Source: Nonomuraea spiralis
GTDB lineage: Bacteria > Actinomycetota > Actinomycetes > Streptosporangiales > Streptosporangiaceae
NCBI RefSeq assembly: GCF_014648435.1
Contig: NZ_BMRC01000034.1
Span: 21,624 to 85,623, forward strand
Length of the DNA: 64,000 nucleotides
Direction of reading: 5' to 3'
Position 1 is the stretch's first letter. Each line of letters starts with the position of its first letter. The notes under the pieces are model-generated. The model saw nothing but the letters and a program-made list of their open reading frames with translations, ran no database searches and was not told where the DNA came from. Both the position numbers and the translations under genes were made by a program. Positions 23,206-32,270 of the stretch are shown one piece after another.

Positions 23206-24756
23206 GTGCGGGTACGAAAGATCGCCACGGCCGTCGCCACGGGCGCGACTCTGCTGGCGGGGATGGCGGTCACCGGCCAGGCGTCGGCGAGCGTCACGGG
23301 TGACGCCGGGACCGACGCCCGGTTCCACCGTCAGACGATCGACTGGCACGGCTGCCGGACCGGACCGGACGACGAGACCGGCGCGGCGCTGGACAAGGCG
23401 GGCGCGCAGTGCGCCGAGGTCACCGTCCCGCTGGACTACCGCAGGCCGCGGGGACGGACGATCTCGGTGGCGATCTCACGGGTCAAGGCGACCGACCCCG
23501 GAAGGCGCAGGGGCGTCCTGCTGATCAATCCCGGCGGTCCGGGCGGGAGCGGGCTGCCTCGGGTGCTCCTCGGCCGGCTCATGCCCGCCGTCGCTGCCCG
23601 CTACGACCTGATCGGCATGGATCCGCGGTTCGTGGGCCGCAGCACGCCGATCCGCTGCCGGTGGACGACCGACACCCCGACCCGGTCGGCCGGCCCGACC
23701 CGCCGTACCTTCGACGAGAGCGTGGCCCTCATGAGGGAACTGGCGGCCGGGTGCGCCCAGGGCGATCGGGGCCTGCTGCCGTACGCCTCCACCCGCAACA
23801 CCGCCCGCGACATGGACGTCATCCGGGCCGCCCTCGGCGAGTCCAGGCTGTCCTACCTCGGCTACTCCTACGGCACCTACCTGGGCGCCGTCTACACGCA
23901 GATGTTCGGCGCCCGGGCCGACCGGGTCGTGCTGGACAGCGCGGTCGACCCGGACGTCTACGGCCCTGATCTACTGTCCAGGAACGCCCCGGCGATCACC
24001 GCCGCGCTGAGGCACTGGGCCTCGTGGGCCGCCGCCCGCGACAAGGAGTACGGCCTGGGCGCCACCGAGGCCGAGGTCCTGGCCACCGTGGAAGGCGTCG
24101 ACCGGGCCGCCGCCGAGCGCCCGCTGCGGGTGGGCGCGTACCGGATCGGCGCCCAGCACGTGCCCTACCTGCTGTTCATCCGTCTGTACGACGACCGCGA
24201 GGAGGCGTACGCCGGCCTCGCCGCCGAGGTGCGGCTGCTGGCCGACGCGGCCCGCGGCGACGCGGTCACCGTCCCTGCGTCGCTGAAGGAGACCCTCGAC
24301 GGGCTGTTCACCGGCTCGGGGCCGGCCGAGGACCGGGCGGGCACCCCGATCCTCTGCGCCGACCGGGCCACCTCCCGGGACCCGGAGAGGTACTTCCGCG
24401 ACATCCAGGCCCACCGGGCCGACGAGCCGCTGTTCGGGCCGATGACCCGCAACCTGAGCCCGTGCGCCTTCTGGCCGGTCACACCGGTGGAGGCGCCCAC
24501 CACGATCGGCAACGACGCCCCGATGCTGATCGTCGCCGCCGACGGCGACCCCGTCACCCCCTACGCCGGCCAGCGGGCCATGCACCGGGCGCTGACCGGC
24601 TCCCGCCTGGTCACCCTGCGCGGCGCCTTCCGCCACGGCGCCTACCTCGCGGCGGGCGACACCTGCGTCGACACCACCGTCGGCCGGTACCTGGTGGACG
24701 GCGTCCTGCCCGGCGGCGACACCGCCTGCGACAAGGCCGGCGCCCCGCGCCGGTGA
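23206..24756 (+). CDS. Secreted alpha/beta hydrolase, tripeptidyl aminopeptidase-like
   Basis: 516 aa with a Sec signal (TGATLLAGMAVTGQASAS). The oxyanion segment is LLINPGGPGGSG, the nucleophile elbow is GYSYGTYLGA (Ser about 223), and the C-terminal TAP-like domain reads APMLIVAADGDPVTPYAG, with the catalytic His in FRHGAYL. This is the layout of Streptomyces tripeptidyl aminopeptidases and SlpD/E-like proteases, which trim peptides outside the cell. GTG 23206 is the start. It is not obviously linked to a neighbour. Confidence 0.88.
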   Translation: MRVRKIATAVATGATLLAGMAVTGQASASVTGDAGTDARFHRQTIDWHGCRTGPDDETGAALDKAGAQCAEVTVPLDYRRPRGRTISVAISRVKATDPGRRRGVLLINPGGPGGSGLPRVLLGRLMPAVAARYDLIGMDPRFVGRSTPIRCRWTTDTPTRSAGPTRRTFDESVALMRELAAGCAQGDRGLLPYASTRNTARDMDVIRAALGESRLSYLGYSYGTYLGAVYTQMFGARADRVVLDSAVDPDVYGPDLLSRNAPAITAALRHWASWAAARDKEYGLGATEAEVLATVEGVDRAAAERPLRVGAYRIGAQHVPYLLFIRLYDDREEAYAGLAAEVRLLADAARGDAVTVPASLKETLDGLFTGSGPAEDRAGTPILCADRATSRDPERYFRDIQAHRADEPLFGPMTRNLSPCAFWPVTPVEAPTTIGNDAPMLIVAADGDPVTPYAGQRAMHRALTGSRLVTLRGAFRHGAYLAAGDTCVDTTVGRYLVDGVLPGGDTACDKAGAPRR

Positions 24757-24763
24757 GCCAACC

Positions 24764-25216
24764 TCACGAGGTCTGGACGGTCCTCGCCGCGGCGGCCATC
24801 TCCGCCAGGACGTCGTCGAGCGGCGTGGCCGCCACGCCGAGCACGTCGACGGTCGAGGACGCGTCGAGGACGTTCGGCCGGTCGTACAGGTACAACATCT
24901 CGGGGAACTCGGCCATGACGGAGTCGGTACGCCCGATCTCCTCAAGTTCGCGCAGGAACATATGGGCCAGCCGCGGAGCGGGCGCCTGGGCCGACTCGGC
25001 GAGCCGGTGGGCGAGCTCGCGTACCGGGAGGTCGCTGGTCGAGGGCACGTGCCAGGCCCGTCCCCAGGACTCCTCGTGGCCCGCGGCGGCGATGAGCGTA
25101 CGGGCCGTGTCCACGGTGTAGGACCAGCTGTGCGGCGCGTCCAGGTCGCCCGGGTAGGAGACGGGCGCGCCCACCGACTCCCTGCGCCGGCACATCTCGC
25201 ACCGGACCGGCCTCAC
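24764..25216 (-). pseudogene. C-terminal remnant of an NAD-dependent epimerase/dehydratase
   Basis: From about residue 20 the 150-aa frame matches only the C-terminal half of an extended SDR: YPGDLDAPHSWSYTVDTART, GRAWHVPSTSDLPVRELAHR. The Rossmann GxxGxxG and YxxxK are absent, and the first 18 residues are Arg/Cys-rich and unrelated. The family is normally about 300 aa, so the 5' half has been lost. ATG 25216 is probably fortuitous. Confidence 0.65.
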
Positions 25217-25239
25217 GCCGACCGCCTACCGGGCGGCCT

Positions 25240-25265
25240 TCACCCGGGGGAACACCCCCGGGTGA
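25240..25265 (-). terminator. 11-bp perfect hairpin
   Basis: TCACCCGGGGG, loop AACA, CCCCCGGGTGA. It lies about 50 bp after the stop of the large secreted protein gene (minus strand). There is no U-tract. Confidence 0.7.
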
Positions 25266-25317
25266 GCGGCCGTTCCGCGCGAGACCGGGCCGCCGGTCAT
25301 CGCGCGGAACGTCCCGG

Positions 25318-26784
25318 TCAGGGGCGGTCGTTCCTGATGAGCCTGGCGGTCATGGGCAGGCACGGCGGGGTCTGGAATACGACGCCGTCGAGAAAGTTGC
25401 CGATCGCCGGGTTGCCTCCGGCGGCCGACACCGACTCGAAGGCGAAGCGGGTGACGGTCTGCCCGGCGGGGACGACGTAGGTGCCGGTGTAGTGGCCCCA
25501 GGCGGTGTTGCCGTCGGAGAGGTCGGGCGAGCCGGCCCCGTCGGGGTTCTGGGGGGCCGTGGCGCCCGGGGTGCCGATGAGCACCCGCATCACGTCGGTC
25601 CCGGCCCGGCCGCGGTGGTAGAGCGACCAGGTCATCACGGTGCCGGGGACGGTGGGGACGTCCTGGTAGAGCGTGGAGACCTCGCTGGCGTTGAGCTCGG
25701 CGAACTGCTGGCCGTCGGCCGCCGGGACCCCGCTCGTGCTGTTCCAGAACTCCAGCTTGCGGTCGGAGGCGGTGGTGTGCCAGCCGACGGCGGGGTTGGT
25801 GGAGGCGTCGGGGATGTCCCAGTCGTAGCGGGCCACGGGAGGCGCCTCGAAACTGCCGTTGACCAGGTTGACGGGCTCGCGGGTGCACTCGACGGTGACG
25901 GTGACCGTCGCGGTGCTGGTGCCGCAGGCGGTCTCGATCGTGTACGTGAAGGTGTCGGTGCCGGCGCGGCCCTTGTCCGGGGTGTAGATCAGCTTGTCGC
26001 CGGAGACGGTGACCGTGCCGTTGGCGGGCTGGGCGACCCCGCTGATCACCGGCGCCGTCCCGGTGTCGTTGGCCAGGACGGGCACCGTGACGGGCGTGTC
26101 CTGGGTGGTGGTGGCGGTGTCGTCGACGGCGTTGGTGGGCAAGATGGAGTTCCCGCTGACGATCTGAATGGGCGGGGCCGCGGTGTTGTTGCCGAGCTGG
26201 CCCGGGAACGCGACGACGCTGCTGATGCCGCTCGGCCGGATGGTCATGGCGCGCCCGACGGTGCCCTGCTTCACCCGGAACGTGATGACCTTGGGCGCGG
26301 GGTCGGTCTTGTTGCCGGTCGAGGGGATCGTCAGGGTGTTGCCGCTGATGTTGCCGGCCCCCGACTGGGCGACGACGTCGGCGTTGGCCACCAGCGACGA
26401 CACGTCCCAGGTGGTGGTGTAGGTGCGTACCAGCAGCGGCCACTGCGCCGTGCGGTGGGTCATGGTGAGGGTGAAGGTGCTGCCCGGCGCGATCTGACCG
26501 CCCCACAGGGGCGGGGAGGTGACGACGGAGATCGTCCCGTGGCCGAGGCGCATGCCGAGGGCGTTCTTCCAGTAGTACTCGACCGGGTAGTCGGCCTGTC
26601 CCTGGCGGACGCAGGGCGCGCTACTGGCGTGGTGCACGCGCGTGCGTACGCCGTCGTGCGCGGCGGAGGTCGCGGGAGCTGCCGTGACCAGGGAGAACGT
26701 GAGCATCGCGGCGACGGTTCCCGTCGCCGCGACGATGGCTCGGCGCGTACGGCGACGCGCGGGGGGTGCGGTGGGCTTCAACAC
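25318..26784 (-). CDS. Large secreted protein with Ig-like and jelly-roll-like domains
   Basis: 488 aa from GTG 26784. The Sec signal is IVAATGTVAAMLTFSLVTAAPATSAA. Residues about 55-210 are a beta-rich unassigned domain. VDDTATTTQDTPVTVPVLAN (about 225) starts a cadherin-like Ig repeat. VNLVNGSFEAPP to the end resembles a DUF642/carbohydrate-binding jelly roll (TVPGTVMTWSLYHRGRAGTD). It is a likely exported adhesin or polymer-binding protein. No LPXTG or membrane anchor is seen, so it may be released. Confidence 0.7.
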   Translation of the reverse strand: MLKPTAPPARRRTRRAIVAATGTVAAMLTFSLVTAAPATSAAHDGVRTRVHHASSAPCVRQGQADYPVEYYWKNALGMRLGHGTISVVTSPPLWGGQIAPGSTFTLTMTHRTAQWPLLVRTYTTTWDVSSLVANADVVAQSGAGNISGNTLTIPSTGNKTDPAPKVITFRVKQGTVGRAMTIRPSGISSVVAFPGQLGNNTAAPPIQIVSGNSILPTNAVDDTATTTQDTPVTVPVLANDTGTAPVISGVAQPANGTVTVSGDKLIYTPDKGRAGTDTFTYTIETACGTSTATVTVTVECTREPVNLVNGSFEAPPVARYDWDIPDASTNPAVGWHTTASDRKLEFWNSTSGVPAADGQQFAELNASEVSTLYQDVPTVPGTVMTWSLYHRGRAGTDVMRVLIGTPGATAPQNPDGAGSPDLSDGNTAWGHYTGTYVVPAGQTVTRFAFESVSAAGGNPAIGNFLDGVVFQTPPCLPMTARLIRNDRP

Positions 26785-26910
26785 GCATCCTTACTGTAAG
26801 TGGATGGCAAATAACTATCCGTAACAGCGAGGTGTGCGCAAGCGATCGCCCGCATCCGGCGCGACCGCGGCACCACCGGTCCCTACGGGCCGGGGTGCCG
26901 CGGCGCGGGC

Positions 26911-27726
26911 CTACCTTTCCCTGCGGACGCTACGGGCGAGCTCCGCGGTGAGAGCGGCCAGGGCCGTGAGCCCGGTGGTGTGGTCGGGGGCGTCGAGGAG
27001 GGTCTTGACGAGGGCCGTGCCGACGATCACGCCGTCGGCGAACCCGGCGAGCTCGGCGGCCCGGTCGGGCCCCGACACGCCGATCCCCACGCAGACGGGC
27101 AGCCCGGTGACCGCCCTGGTACGCCCGACCAGCCCGGCCGCGGCCGAGTCGACCGTGTCGCGGGTGCCCGTGACACCCATGAGGGCGGCCGCGTAGACGA
27201 ACCCGGTGGTGGCGGCGGTGATGCGCGCGAGCCGTTCGTCCGTGGTGCTGGGGGCGACGACGAAGACGGTGGCCAGGCCGTGTGCGGCGGCCTGTTCGCG
27301 CCAGGCCGCCGACTCTTGGACGGGCAGGTCGGGCAGGATGCAACCGGCGCCACCGGCCGCGGCGAGCTCGGCGGCGAACCGTTCGACGCCGTACCGGGCG
27401 ACGGGATTCCAGTACGTCATGACCAGGATGGGTTTGCCCGTCGCGGCATGGGCCCGTTCGACGGTCCGGATGACGTCGGCGATCTTCAGGCCGCCGCGCA
27501 GGGCGATGTCGTCGGCGGTCTGGATGACGGGACCGTCCAGGACGGGGTCGCTGTGCGGCAGTCCGATCTCAAGGATGTCGGCCCCGGACCGCAGGACGGT
27601 GACGGCCGCCTCGATGCCGGCCTCGACCGTGGGGAACCCCGCGGGGAGGTAGGCGACGAGGGCGGCCCGGTCCTCGGCACTGACGCGGGCGAAGGTGTCG
27701 GCCAGCAGGTGGACGGCGCCGCTCAT
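26911..27726 (-). CDS. trpA: Tryptophan synthase alpha subunit
   Basis: 271 aa. TrpA cleaves indole-3-glycerol phosphate to indole. ILEIGLPHSDPVLDGPVIQ carries the catalytic Glu and Asp; LPDLPVQES, YAAALMGVTGTR and VCVGIGVSGPDR supply loop and phosphate-binding elements. ATG 27726 overlaps the TGA of trpB. No trpC, trpD or trpE is nearby, so this pair is separate from a full trp operon. Confidence 0.93.
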   Translation of the reverse strand: MSGAVHLLADTFARVSAEDRAALVAYLPAGFPTVEAGIEAAVTVLRSGADILEIGLPHSDPVLDGPVIQTADDIALRGGLKIADVIRTVERAHAATGKPILVMTYWNPVARYGVERFAAELAAAGGAGCILPDLPVQESAAWREQAAAHGLATVFVVAPSTTDERLARITAATTGFVYAAALMGVTGTRDTVDSAAAGLVGRTRAVTGLPVCVGIGVSGPDRAAELAGFADGVIVGTALVKTLLDAPDHTTGLTALAALTAELARSVRRER

Positions 27727-28958
27727 CGTGACTCCTCGTCGTACAGGTCGAAGTAGCGGGCGGCGGTGTCCATGTCCTTGTCGCCGCGGCCGGAGAGGTT
27801 GACCAGGATCAGGGCGTCCGGTCCGAGCCGGCGGCCGAGCCGGAGGGCTCCGGCCAGGGCGTGGGCGCTCTCGATGGCCGGGATGACGCCTTCCGTACGG
27901 GTCAGCAGCAGGAACGCCTGCATGGCCTCGTCGTCGGTGACGGGCAGGTATTCGGCGCGGCCGAGGTCGTGCAGGTGGGCGTGCTCGGGGCCGATGCCGG
28001 GATAGTCGAGTCCGGCGGAGATGGAGTGGGGTTCGGTGATCTGGCCTTCTTCGTCCTGCAGAACGAAGGAGCGGGAGCCGTGCAGGATGCCGGGTTCGCC
28101 GCCGGACAGGGTGGCGGCGTGCTTGCCCGTCCCGATGCCGTGCCCGGCGGCTTCGCAGCCGATGAGCCGTACGCCGGCGTCCGGGAGGAAGGCGTGGAAC
28201 AGGCCCAGGGCGTTGGATCCCCCGCCGACGCAGGCGACGGCGGCGTCGGGCAGGCGGCCGGTGCGTTCCAGTGTCTGGCGGCGGGCCTCGACGCCGATGA
28301 CGCGCTGGAAGTCGCGGACCATCGCCGGGAAGGGGTGCGGGCCCGCGGCGGTGCCGAACAGGTAGTGGGTGGTCCCGGTGTTGGCGACCCAGTCGCGGAA
28401 CGCCTCGTTGATGGCGTCCTTGAGGGTACGGGCGCCCGTGGTGACGGGAATGATCTGCGCGCCGAGCATCCGCATACGGGCGACGTTGGGTGCCTGGCGC
28501 CGCATGTCGACCTCACCCATGTAGATGACGCATTCGAGGCCGAACAGGGCGCACGCGGTGGCGGTGGCGACACCGTGCGAACCGGCGCCCGTCTCGGCGA
28601 TCACGCGCGTCTTGCCCATGCGCCGGGTGAGGAGGGCCTGGCCAAGCGCGTTCGTGATCTTGTGCGAGCCGGTGTGGTTGAGGTCTTCTCGTTTGAGCAG
28701 CACCCGGGCGTCACCGGCGTGCCGGGCGAATCGCGGCACTTCGGTGAGCGGGGTCGGCCGGCCGGTGTAGTGGGCGAGCAGGGTCCCGAGTTCGTCGATG
28801 AACCGGGGGTCCACGCCGGCCTGGGCGTATGCGGCGGCTACCTCGTCCACGGCCGCGACGAGGGCCTCGGGGATGAAGGCGCCGCCGTACGCGCCGAAGT
28901 AGCCTTCGGGGTCGGGCGCGTGGCCCCGAGGGGCCGGGATGAAGTGTTGGGTGGGCAT
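27723..28958 (-). CDS. trpB: Tryptophan synthase beta subunit
   Basis: 411 aa. PLP Lys is in NHTGSHKITNALGQ, and the phosphate cup is VGGGSNALGLF. The substrate loop reads AETGAGSHGVATATACALFG. Most TrpB proteins have GAGQHG there; the Gln that contacts indole or PLP is replaced by Ser, which may alter substrate scope. TrpB condenses indole with serine. ATG 28958, preceded by CAGGAGC. TrpA follows with an ATGA overlap. Confidence 0.93.
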   Translation of the reverse strand: MPTQHFIPAPRGHAPDPEGYFGAYGGAFIPEALVAAVDEVAAAYAQAGVDPRFIDELGTLLAHYTGRPTPLTEVPRFARHAGDARVLLKREDLNHTGSHKITNALGQALLTRRMGKTRVIAETGAGSHGVATATACALFGLECVIYMGEVDMRRQAPNVARMRMLGAQIIPVTTGARTLKDAINEAFRDWVANTGTTHYLFGTAAGPHPFPAMVRDFQRVIGVEARRQTLERTGRLPDAAVACVGGGSNALGLFHAFLPDAGVRLIGCEAAGHGIGTGKHAATLSGGEPGILHGSRSFVLQDEEGQITEPHSISAGLDYPGIGPEHAHLHDLGRAEYLPVTDDEAMQAFLLLTRTEGVIPAIESAHALAGALRLGRRLGPDALILVNLSGRGDKDMDTAARYFDLYDEESR

Positions 28959-29406
28959 GCGACAGCTCCTGCGCCGGGGGCGGGCGCCCCGGGCGTCCGG
29001 CTAGTGGTGGTCAGGGTCGCGTCTGCCGCGCAACCGGCCGGGCCGCCCTCCCGCGCTCCTTCTGTCCGGACGACGGCGCGCGTCCGGACGGCCTGAGGCC
29101 GATCGTGGGACGGTGCCGGAGAACGCCCGGGCACAGAGGCGGAAACGTGAGCTGTTGCTAGAGGCCCTGTGCCGTACGCGGCGCGCGAAGCCATCGCATG
29201 CCGTTGACCTGACCGGGGTCGGAGCCGATCGTGTAGCGGACCCGCCGACCGTGGACCCGCCGCGCGGGCGCCCGGCAGCCACGCGGGCGGCACCCGGCGG
29301 CGAGGCGAGCGGAGATCGGCATGTCCCCGACCATACCTCCTCCCGTCCGGATCCCGCCACGCCCCCCGGAGAGGGCGTGGCTTCCGGAACGCGTCCGGAC
29401 GGGTTG
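28959..29406. other. 448-bp upstream region of trpBA without a clear gene
   Basis: It is open in several frames but no reading has convincing composition, a ribosome binding site or a known motif. I looked for a Trp-rich leader peptide on the minus strand and found only isolated Trp codons. No T-box core was recognised. Confidence 0.45.
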
Positions 29407-29718
29407 TCAGGCGCGGAAGCTGCCGGACATGGGCGGGACGTGTGAGCCGTGACCGGGCCGGACGGTGACGACCGCCCTCATGCACATGGGGTCGCCGTAC
29501 AACGTGACGTCGCCGTCGGTCTGGTTGTTCAGCGTGTGCGCGGCCAGGGGCAGCTTGGTGCAGCGGGTGGGGTTGTCGTAGACGTCCAGCGGCTGGAACT
29601 CGGTCGAGAAGACGACCACCTGGCCCGTGGCGGCCTGTGCGGGGAGGGCGGCGGCCGTCAGCGTGACGGCCATGCCCACGATGAGCAGGGCGGCGGCGGA
29701 GCTGGGACGAGATCGCAT
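29407..29718 (-). CDS. Small secreted protein
   Basis: 103 aa. The signal peptide is AAALLIVGMAVTLTAAALPAQA, followed by a 70-aa mature domain with two Cys (RCTKL, DPMCMRAVV) that could form a disulfide. The short beta-rich pattern (GQVVVFSTEFQPLDVYDNP) recalls the beta/gamma-crystallin-like or inhibitor-like small exported proteins of actinomycetes, but no family is certain. The next secreted protein gene lies upstream on the same strand, 35 bp away. Confidence 0.7.
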   Translation of the reverse strand: MRSRPSSAAALLIVGMAVTLTAAALPAQAATGQVVVFSTEFQPLDVYDNPTRCTKLPLAAHTLNNQTDGDVTLYGDPMCMRAVVTVRPGHGSHVPPMSGSFRA

Positions 29719-29752
29719 GCGGTACTCCTGAAGTCGGCTGGAACTCGTGGGC

Positions 29753-30148
29753 TCAGGGCACGATCACGTGGAAGGGCAGGTCGGCGTTGGCGCCGTTGTT
29801 GCCGCCGGCGACGAAGACGTGGCGGTCGGCACTGCCGCAGGCGGTGGTGTCGGCGTCGACGAACACGGTCGAGTTCCAAGGCGCGCCCCAGCGCTTGGTG
29901 GCGACCGGCACGCTGCGCGCGGCGTCGTAGTCGGAGTCGAGCTCGATGCAGTACTGGCCGGTGGAGAGCTTCCGGACGCCGGTGACCCCCTTCGAACGGA
30001 CCACGCTGCCATTGGCGTTGACGACGGCGGCGGCACGGACGCCGGGGCCCTGGGCGCCGCCCAGGGCGGCATAGGCGGCGACGGCCCCGCCCATGCCGAG
30101 GACGCCGGTCGCGAGGCCGGCCAGCACCACAGTGGTCATCTTGCGCAT
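29753..30148 (-). CDS. Secreted or membrane-anchored small protein
   Basis: 131 aa from ATG 30148 with AGGAGG 8 nt upstream. The N-terminus TTVVLAGLATGVLGMGGAVA is a signal or anchor. The mature part has STGQYCIELDSDYDAARSVP and DADTTACGSADRHVFVAGG, one Cys each. The YC(I/V) and DADTTAC elements look like the small exported proteins of unknown function common in actinomycetes. It is probably co-transcribed with the 103-aa secreted protein. Confidence 0.68.
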   Translation of the reverse strand: MRKMTTVVLAGLATGVLGMGGAVAAYAALGGAQGPGVRAAAVVNANGSVVRSKGVTGVRKLSTGQYCIELDSDYDAARSVPVATKRWGAPWNSTVFVDADTTACGSADRHVFVAGGNNGANADLPFHVIVP

Positions 30149-30328
30149 ACGAATGCCTCCTGATCGCATCGGGGGGAACGGGCGGCCGAGCGGGCTCACC
30201 GCCCGTCGAACGCCGATTACCGAAAGTAGCGATCAGTTACTCAGTGTAGCTATAGCGCCGAAGTAAGGCCGACGCTCCGAAAAGGTGGCACCGAACTAAC
30301 ACCCCGAGACAGGAGGGGCGTCGGGCGG

Positions 30329-30760
30329 CTACGCGGGATCACCGTCCCGGTAGAAGCTCAGACCGGCGTGTTCCGGGTCGGTGTAGACCTTCACCGTCCC
30401 GTCGGGATACGCCGCGAACGGCAGGACGACACCGTCCGGACACGGGTGCAGGAACATCAGCGTCGGACCGACGACGACGAACGACCGGGCCAGCGGCGTG
30501 GCGCGCTCGGTGCCGTGCTCGGCGCGCCACTCCCTGACGCGGTCGGCGGCGCCGGGCTGGGCGGCGACGTTCTCCACCTTGCCGATCAGGTCCTCGATGG
30601 CCGGCGGGTCCAGGATCTCGATCTGCAGGTACGGCTGCTCTCCCACGCGGTGCTCCTTGGCTCGTTCGACGGAGATGACGGTCAGCTCCGGACGGCCGCG
30701 AAGGCCGGGCAGGCACCGGGGTCCTTCGTGGACCGCGATGAGCACTGATCCGTCGTTCAC
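30329..30760 (-). CDS. Hypothetical protein
   Basis: 143 aa, soluble, acidic to neutral, no signal or membrane span. Readable segments are SVLIAVHEGPRCLPGLRGRP and SFVVVGPTLMFLHPCPDGVV. It may be a small alpha/beta domain. No family recognised. The start ATG 30760 has GGTGTG but no clear purine-rich site. Confidence 0.6.
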   Translation of the reverse strand: MNDGSVLIAVHEGPRCLPGLRGRPELTVISVERAKEHRVGEQPYLQIEILDPPAIEDLIGKVENVAAQPGAADRVREWRAEHGTERATPLARSFVVVGPTLMFLHPCPDGVVLPFAAYPDGTVKVYTDPEHAGLSFYRDGDPA

Positions 30761-30841
30761 ACCCCCGGGATGAGCTGCGATTTCATGACGTGCGTACCCG
30801 TGCGTACCTTGCCAAAACGACGCGCGCTGCCGCTCGGCGGC

Positions 30842-31645
30842 TCATGCCGCCGACGTGGTCCGGACGGCGGGCCGGTCACTCGGGGCGGCGAGGTCGTGCG
30901 CGGTACGGGCCATCCAGATCATGATCAGGACGCTTGAGACCACACCGAGCGCCTCGACGGCCCACCCGTCGTCCGCGAACGGCAATGCCGCCAGCATCAG
31001 CAGGATCGGCACCACCAGGGCGGCGATGCCGTACGCGACGGTCGCCGTACCCCAGCGGTCGTCGTCCCACTGGGCGCGCAGGACCAGTGCCGTCCAGGCC
31101 AGTCCGGCCAGGCCGCAGATCAGCTCCACCCCGTCCGGGACCGTCCAGCCGGCGAGGTCGAGCACGCCGATGACGGTGAATCCGCCGTACCCCAGCACGC
31201 CCGCGCCCCGCATGTACTGCCGGTCGCGGCCCAGCACCCGCATGAACAGCAGGACGACCACGCACATCACCGCGGAGTCGAGCACGGTCGTGTCCGCCGG
31301 GATCCACGGCTCGGTGACGTGGAGCAGCCAGGTCGTGGCCGTCGCGGCGTAGAGCGCCACGCGCAACCGCCGGGTGTCCCGGTCCTGCTCAGGCGGCGGC
31401 CCCGCCAGCGGCCCGCGCAGGACCTGCCAGATCCCCCACGCCCACGACAGCCCGGCCAGGACCAGGAGGAGCAGGTTCAGCCCGGTCGCCGCGACGCCTT
31501 CGCTCACGGTCGTGAACAGCGTTGGCCACCACAGCGGGCCGAGGTCCCCGGAGATCAGGGTGACGAGGAGGGCGGCGGTCAGCGCGGCACCGTACAGGCC
31601 GGTGACGAGCAGGGCGGGCAGGGCCGAACGGTGACGACGTGACAC
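30842..31645 (-). CDS. Multi-pass membrane protein, unknown function
   Basis: 267 aa with about seven or eight hydrophobic spans, for example LLVTGLYGAALTAALLVTLI, LLLLVLAGLSWAWGIWQVL, VMCVVVLLFMRVLG and GIAALVVPILLMLAALPF. A short charged loop (PPPEQDRDTRRLR) divides the first and later helices. No enzymatic motif is visible. The neighbouring 171-aa gene on the same strand is also a membrane protein. Confidence 0.7.
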   Translation of the reverse strand: MSRRHRSALPALLVTGLYGAALTAALLVTLISGDLGPLWWPTLFTTVSEGVAATGLNLLLLVLAGLSWAWGIWQVLRGPLAGPPPEQDRDTRRLRVALYAATATTWLLHVTEPWIPADTTVLDSAVMCVVVLLFMRVLGRDRQYMRGAGVLGYGGFTVIGVLDLAGWTVPDGVELICGLAGLAWTALVLRAQWDDDRWGTATVAYGIAALVVPILLMLAALPFADDGWAVEALGVVSSVLIMIWMARTAHDLAAPSDRPAVRTTSAA

Positions 31646-31690
31646 GGACGCTTCCTGAGGTTCGAGGGGGATGGGAACGATTTTTGGGAC

Positions 31691-32206
31691 TCAGGGGCCG
31701 TCGGTCCAGATGTACCAATGGCCGGTGAAGTGTTCGTAGCTTCCTTCTGCGGGGTCCGGCGCCCGACCCGGGCTGTAGGCGAAGCCGTAGCTCTTCCAGT
31801 CCAGCGTGAGCGATGTGACCATGAACCGCGCTCCCCCGTGGATCTTCTCCACCTCGCCCACCCGGTACAGGCCCCACCATCGATGGCTGCCGTAGTCGCT
31901 GCGCACCGACCGGGCGTACCGCTCCATGCTCGGCTCCGACAGGGCGAAACGTGCATGAAGGGGCGCATCGACCGCGACCAGCAGCACGGTCCCCAACACC
32001 AGGGCAAGCGGGACGAACCTCCAGGACGACCCCGCCCACCGGCCCGACAGCCACGCCCAGGCGACGGCCAGCACCAGCCAGTACAGCGCCAACCCCAATG
32101 CCCAGACGGACAGGCCGGGAGCGCTCGCCTCGAAGAGCGTCAGGAGCGAGGCGAGTCCGACGGCTCCGCTGAAGGACAGCGCGAGGGGCTGGCGAGTCAG
32201 GCGCAT
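31691..32206 (-). CDS. Membrane protein with extracytoplasmic domain
   Basis: 171 aa. Three hydrophobic stretches in the first 90 residues (ALGLALYWLVLAVAWAWL, FVPLALVLGTVLLVAVDA) are followed by a soluble domain rich in Tyr, Trp and His (SHRWWGLYRVGEVEKIHGGA, YEHFTGHWYIWTDGP). No family recognised. Confidence 0.65.
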   Translation of the reverse strand: MRLTRQPLALSFSGAVGLASLLTLFEASAPGLSVWALGLALYWLVLAVAWAWLSGRWAGSSWRFVPLALVLGTVLLVAVDAPLHARFALSEPSMERYARSVRSDYGSHRWWGLYRVGEVEKIHGGARFMVTSLTLDWKSYGFAYSPGRAPDPAEGSYEHFTGHWYIWTDGP

Positions 32207-32270
32207 GTGGCGATCTTGCCCGATATCCGGATCAGGCGCCTTGACGATGCACGGATTGCGGCGGCCGGCG

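Noticed and set aside
28959..29406. Possible trp leader or T-box upstream of trpBA
   Set aside because: No Trp codon cluster and no T-box specifier or antiterminator core could be recognised.
29113..29445. 110-aa plus-strand frame in the trpB upstream region
   Set aside because: Low-complexity composition, no ribosome binding site, and it overlaps the secreted protein gene.
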